Notes under the pieces: model-generated
What the model was told of the DNA's origin: nothing
Seen by the model: only the letters and a program-made list of their open reading frames with translations
Databases searched by the model: none
Shown: positions 60,585 to 64,000 of the stretch, in pieces
Position numbering within the stretch: the stretch's first letter is position 1
How the letters are laid out: every line of letters begins with the position of its first letter
Program-made: the position numbers and the translations under genes
Source: Microvirga aerilata
GTDB lineage: Bacteria > Pseudomonadota > Alphaproteobacteria > Rhizobiales > Beijerinckiaceae
Direction of reading: 5' to 3'
NCBI RefSeq assembly: GCF_016743775.1
Contig: NZ_JAEQMY010000014.1
Location: 1 to 64,000, forward strand
Length of the DNA: 64,000 nt

Positions 60585-61853
60585 GTGACCAAGAAACTGA
60601 CCGCCGCCGCCGTCGAGAAGCTGAAGCCCACAGACAAGAGGCAGGAGATACCCGACACCGGATCGGACGGCTTGCGCCTCATCATCCAGCCTTCGGGTGC
60701 GAAGTCCTGGGCCATGCGGTTCCGCCGTCCCGATGGCACGCACGCCAAGCTGACCCTCGGCCCCGTGGATCTCTCAGGCCGCGAGGGAACGGGAACGCCC
60801 GTCATGGGAGCGCCCCTTACACTCCGCGAGGCTCGGTGGCTTGCGACAGAGGTCACCCGGAAACGGGCAGCAGGCGTGGACTTCCGCAAGCAGGTCGGAG
60901 AGACGTTCATTGAGGTCGCGGCAGACTTCATCAAGGACCACAAGGACCGGAGGACTTGGGCCGACATCGCCCGGATGCTCGGACTGGCCGAGGACCTCTC
61001 CCCCGTTCCCGGCGGCTTGGCGGATCGGTGGCGAAACAAGCGCATCGGGGAGATCACGTCCAACGACGTTCACGCGGTCATCGCGGAGTGCATCAAGACA
61101 GGAGTTCCCGGGATGGGTGCCGCCCCGCGCACGAGCAACAACCGGGGCAGGAAGATGGGGGATGCCCTCGGGGCTCTCTTCAGGTGGGCCACGAGGCACA
61201 GAAGGGACGCGATCCACGTCAACCCGATGGCCGGGGTCTGGCGCCCTGCCCCGCCCTCTCAGCGGCAGCGGGTCCTGAACGCGAGGGGAGAGATCAGACA
61301 GGCCGACGAGCTTCGGCAGTTTTGGGCCGCGACCGGGATCATGGGCCAGCCTTTCGGGCCGCTCTTCCGGCTCCTGCTTCTGACCGGGTGTCGCCTCAGC
61401 GAGATCGCGGAGATGACCCGCAGTGAGTTGAGCGACGATCTCTCCACGCTCCACTTGCCGGGAAATCGCACGAAGAACGGGCGGCCGCACGTCGTCTATC
61501 TCTCACCGCTGGCGCGGGAGGTTCTCAAGAGCGTAAAGCCCATCGAGGGATGCCCCTACGTCTTCTCCACGAACGGCAGGACGCCTGTGTCAGGTTTCAG
61601 CAAGGCGAAGGCTCGGCTCGATTCCCTTATGACCGTCCAAGACTGGCGTCTCCACGACCTCAGAAGGACGGCGGCAACCGGAATGGCTGGCCTCGGCGTC
61701 CCTCCTCACATCGTCGAGGCGGCGCTCAATCACGTCTCGGGAGCGAAGGCAGGAGTGGCCGGAACTTACAACGTCGAGGCGTACACGGTGGAGAGGAAAG
61801 AGGCGCTGGAGAGGTGGTCCTTCCACGTTCATAGCATCGTTTCGAGCAAATGA
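60585..61853 (+). CDS. Tyrosine integrase of a genomic island
   Basis: A 422-residue integrase. N-terminal DUF4102-like arm-binding domain (LTAAAVEKLKP, SDGLRLIIQPSGAKSWAMRF), a core-binding domain (about 105-215) and a catalytic domain with TGCRLSEI (Arg), KNGRPHVVYLS (Lys), HDLRRTAA (His, Arg) and a late GTYN tyrosine. It differs from XerD at 17.9 kb by the extra N-terminal domain. GTG start behind the GTTTACCCC repeats. It lies next to the tRNA fragment and points away from it, as expected for a tRNA-targeting island integrase. Confidence 0.9.
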   Translation: MTKKLTAAAVEKLKPTDKRQEIPDTGSDGLRLIIQPSGAKSWAMRFRRPDGTHAKLTLGPVDLSGREGTGTPVMGAPLTLREARWLATEVTRKRAAGVDFRKQVGETFIEVAADFIKDHKDRRTWADIARMLGLAEDLSPVPGGLADRWRNKRIGEITSNDVHAVIAECIKTGVPGMGAAPRTSNNRGRKMGDALGALFRWATRHRRDAIHVNPMAGVWRPAPPSQRQRVLNARGEIRQADELRQFWAATGIMGQPFGPLFRLLLLTGCRLSEIAEMTRSELSDDLSTLHLPGNRTKNGRPHVVYLSPLAREVLKSVKPIEGCPYVFSTNGRTPVSGFSKAKARLDSLMTVQDWRLHDLRRTAATGMAGLGVPPHIVEAALNHVSGAKAGVAGTYNVEAYTVERKEALERWSFHVHSIVSSK

Positions 61854-61955
61854 ATTTGTCAGAGACAAGCTATTTACCCGAGAGGATAGTTGCACATTCC
61901 TATAAATCTTGATCAGCTTTTGTCTTGTAAATCAGTTCACGTGCATCTGAGGAAA

Positions 61956-62558
61956 ATGATGATCAGAGTATCTACCACTGCCTTATTGGCGAGTGCGTTA
62001 ATTTTTATGGCACAACATCATGAGGCTCAAGCCCAAGGGGTGATGGACATACTTCGCGACAATGCAAAGAGTGCAACTGATACAGCTGGCTCTCTCGTTC
62101 CGTCTCTTCCAAGCATGCCTGTGTTACCCGAAATGGCAGAGATCACAAAACTCGCAACGGGGACACTGGACGAGTTCACCGAACAGGTATCTGCCGCGGC
62201 CCCAGTACTTGAGAAGCTAGGATTTGAGATCGCTACATTCCGCGTTCAAATGGCTCTACCGCCCAAAGCGAAACTAAGATTTCGCTCAAAAAATGTCGAC
62301 TTAGACGAGGCAACCATCTCGGGTATTTCCGCGACAAACCGAGGTGGAGCTCTTAGTACGGCTCTTATTTCCAATGCTGTTCTTGCGAAACGGATGCAAA
62401 AAGCGATGGCAATGGGAACAGCGGTCCTCGATGTCACCTTAGGGCTCCCCCCAAAAGTCAAAATGTCATTCCTAAAGGGAGGTAGCGGGGATCTCTCTGA
62501 TCTAGGCAACAGGTTTGATGACTTAGACCTCGTGTGTGAGCAGGCGCTCGATCCGTGA
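61956..62558 (+). CDS. Secreted protein of unknown function, 200 aa
   Basis: A signal peptide (about 1-27, ending HHEAQAQ) is followed by a helical stretch rich in Ala/Thr (about 30-90), then a repeated beta-like motif: MALPPKAKLRFRSKN near 115 and LGLPPKVKMSFLKGG near 177. No family recognised. The gene is visibly AT-richer than the rest of the window, and the ATG at 61956 follows TGAGGAA. Composition and place between integrase and recombinase suggest recent transfer as island cargo. Confidence 0.6.
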   Translation: MMIRVSTTALLASALIFMAQHHEAQAQGVMDILRDNAKSATDTAGSLVPSLPSMPVLPEMAEITKLATGTLDEFTEQVSAAAPVLEKLGFEIATFRVQMALPPKAKLRFRSKNVDLDEATISGISATNRGGALSTALISNAVLAKRMQKAMAMGTAVLDVTLGLPPKVKMSFLKGGSGDLSDLGNRFDDLDLVCEQALDP

Positions 62559-62566
62559 CGACTCGC

Positions 62567-63331
62567 TTAAAGGCCAGTGTGCACATCGCCTAACCAGATG
62601 GCGCTAGTTTCTGACGGTACATCCGCGCCCGTCTGCTTTATGGGAGAGTACCGATCCGGCATGCGGGTTCTCAGGACCCTGCTGACCTGCGTAGCGGTCC
62701 ACTTCCCGCCGCGTGGGGTCTTATATCCCCTCTCCTCGAACGCAGTAGCAATCCCACGAAGAGAGACGCCCTGTGCCTGTAGGTCCTTGATTTGAGGAGC
62801 AAGGTCGCGGGCTCGGGCCTCGGCGTCAGTCTTCCGCCTTTCTACAGCGGTCCTTCGGCCCTCCTGGGCCATGGCTCGAATGTTCCCCCTATCCCCGCCG
62901 AGCTTCACCCCTCTAGCCTTCGCTGCGGCAAGAGCGACCCTCGTCCGATCGGAGATCATGTTCCGCTCCTCCTCAGCCAGTACAGCCATAATCCTGACCG
63001 TGACCCGGTTCGCAGAGGGTATGTCCGCGGCAACGAAGTCCACGCCCGCCTTCTCCAGGCCCAAGAGGAAGTGCGCGTCTCGGGAGAGGCGGTCCAGCTT
63101 TGCGATAATCAGGGTCGCCCTGTAGAGGCGGCAGAGCATCAGCGCCTCCTGGAGCTTCGGGCGGTCGCTGTTCTTTCCACTCTCAACTTCCACGATCTCG
63201 GAGCAGAGATCCCAAGCCCCGCCGTTCAGATAGTCTCGAACGGCCTTCTGCTGGGCCTCTAGGCCAAGACCCGAGCGGCCCTGCTTCTCTGTCGAGACGC
63301 GGTAGTAAGCGACGAACTTCCCCTCGGTCAT
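62567..63331 (-). CDS. Serine recombinase (resolvase/invertase type)
   Basis: A 254-residue small serine recombinase: catalytic YRVSTEKQ (Ser about 13), KLDRLSRDAHFLLGLEKAGVDFVAAD, and the LAEEERNMISDRTRVALAAAKARG helix. The C-terminal part (about 185-240) holds a helix-turn-helix with RGIATAFEERGYKTPRGGKW. It could resolve, invert or maintain the element. It ends nine bases from the secreted-protein gene in convergent orientation. No crossover site was recognised by eye. Confidence 0.9.
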   Translation of the reverse strand: MTEGKFVAYYRVSTEKQGRSGLGLEAQQKAVRDYLNGGAWDLCSEIVEVESGKNSDRPKLQEALMLCRLYRATLIIAKLDRLSRDAHFLLGLEKAGVDFVAADIPSANRVTVRIMAVLAEEERNMISDRTRVALAAAKARGVKLGGDRGNIRAMAQEGRRTAVERRKTDAEARARDLAPQIKDLQAQGVSLRGIATAFEERGYKTPRGGKWTATQVSRVLRTRMPDRYSPIKQTGADVPSETSAIWLGDVHTGL

Positions 63332-63476
63332 AGGTGTCTCTCCACTAGCAAGGTCCCTTGCTCGTGAAGAAACTACCTTAAGTTGTGGAGCGCATCCAGT
63401 GGTTAGCCTTCCAAGGCGATCTCCGACGAAGAGTAAGCGTCCAGAGCGTCCTAAACATCCCTAAGCATTGGACCTC

Positions 63477-63981
63477 TGCCCCACCTCTGCCCCACCTCGC
63501 ATCTCTGAGTAGGGCAACCCCGGCTCCTGCCCCTCCTCTAACTGCCTCTTTCCCCTATCCGTAAAAAACGGTCACTGGCACACTTTCTGGGCTTCTCGGG
63601 TCTACCCCCTCCCGTAGCCCCACAAAGCGTGTCAGCGGCTCGTTTGCTGCGATCCTCGGAGCTTTCCAGATCTCCCACGAGGGCGGGAGGGGCTTTCCAC
63701 CGCGCTTCGGAATGGTCTTTCTCCTCCCGCGAGGGAGGAAATTTCGGGAGAAACTCCCTTGCCCCACCAGGACCCCCTAAAGGGGGTCTTTCTGGGTAGG
63801 GCAGACGAGTGGTCTGTTTGGCTGCCCTACCTTTGCCCCACCTTAAAAGATGTAAGTGGGGCAGAGAAATACGCTAAATATTTCAAAGACTTCTCTCCCT
63901 CATAGGAGAGAATTTGCCCCACGTCTGCCCCACCTCAAAAGGATCCGGTGGGGCACCCGTGTCCATTTTTGCGGTGGGGCA
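63477..63981. repeat. Array of TGCCCCAC repeats in both orientations
   Basis: Exact TGCCCCAC occurs forward at 63477, 63488, 63760, 63834, 63915 and 63926, and as GTGGGGCA at 63856, 63948 and 63974. Most extend to TGCCCCACC. Near copies (TGCCCTACC, GTAGGGCA, TAGCCCCAC) lie among them. Nine exact copies of an eight-base word in about 500 bases is far beyond chance. It may be iterons for a replication initiator or operators for an element regulator. Confidence 0.75.
63771..63794 (+). terminator. Hairpin terminator in the repeat region
   Basis: GACCCCC (63771-63777), loop TAAA and GGGGGTC (63782-63788) followed by TTTCT make an intrinsic terminator-like stem on the plus strand. No plus-strand gene ends directly before it, so it may end an unseen short RNA or read-through. 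Confidence 0.4.
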
Positions 63982-64000
63982 GACTGAAAGGTTAACAAAC

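Larger units (their letters stand above)
63332..64000. other. Non-coding stretch with iteron-like repeats (continues past window)
   Basis: About 670 bases with no convincing gene. It holds the TGCCCCAC repeat array, a GACCCCC-TAAA-GGGGGTC hairpin, and a TTCTCTCC/GGAGAGAA dyad (63891-63912). A 70-residue minus-strand frame (63555-63767) has no family resemblance and is not called. The layout resembles a control or replication-origin region of the element. Confidence 0.5.

Noticed and set aside
63555..63767. A 70-codon minus-strand frame in the repeat region
   Set aside because: No signal, no family resemblance and no clear ribosome binding site; it overlaps repeat and hairpin sequence.

Overview
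The window is GC-rich and densely coding, and it reads as chromosome of an alphaproteobacterium in the Hyphomicrobiales (Rhizobiales), most likely near Methylobacteriaceae/Microvirga. That placement rests on gene order typical of the group (ftsE-ftsX-DUF218-plsC; chorismate mutase-hisC-tyrC beside metX-metW; xerD divergent from aroK-aroB-CNNM), an NdvA-type glucan exporter, a DUF3772 MscS channel, DUF2125, a PHA-system protein, and a squalene-based C30 carotenoid operon. Species cannot be fixed from the sequence alone.

Layout. 0.2-6 kb: cell division (ftsEX), a DUF218 protein, an acyltransferase, ChaC and DUF2125. 6.2-12 kb: aromatic amino acid genes (chorismate mutase, hisC, tyrC) on the minus strand, a gap of about 960 bp rich in palindromic repeats, then metXW. 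12-17.6 kb: one giant RTX/calcium-binding secreted protein on the minus strand, interrupted by a frameshift at a G7 run. 17.9-22.3 kb: xerD and a small membrane protein on minus, aroK-aroB-CNNM transporter on plus. 22.3-28.6 kb: minus-strand alpha/beta hydrolase, NdvA-like ABC exporter, CAP-domain lipoprotein, MscS-family channel and a small membrane protein. 28.9-36.4 kb: a saccharide locus with a GH2 enzyme facing a three-gene operon (glycosyltransferase, UDP-galactopyranose mutase, and a glycosidase/RmlD chimera). 36.6-38.2 kb: three small proteins and an RlpA lipoprotein.

38.5-48.7 kb: an eight-gene plus-strand isoprenoid operon, the last six genes overlapping or nearly touching. It encodes two CrtN-family desaturases/oxidases, a methyltransferase, an acyltransferase, a CrtQ-like glycosyltransferase, a fused HpnC-HpnD squalene-forming enzyme, HpnE and IspH. 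It is predicted to run from isoprenoid precursors (IspH) to squalene (HpnCD-HpnE) to a glycosylated and acylated, perhaps methylated, C30 carotenoid. 48.7-56.8 kb: MATE exporter, an amidoligase/gamma-glutamyl hydrolase pair, a degenerate hybrid histidine kinase with a His-rich repeat, a GH3 beta-glucosidase and a DUF1206 membrane protein.

56.8-64 kb: accessory DNA. A single-chain N6-adenine methyltransferase with a nuclease-like N-terminus that seems to have lost its catalytic lysine is followed by a 3' fragment of tRNA-Arg(CCU), likely one attachment site of an integrated element. Inside the element are a tyrosine integrase, an AT-richer gene for an unknown secreted protein, a serine recombinase and a non-coding stretch with at least nine copies of TGCCCCAC in both orientations. 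The far end of the element lies beyond the window.
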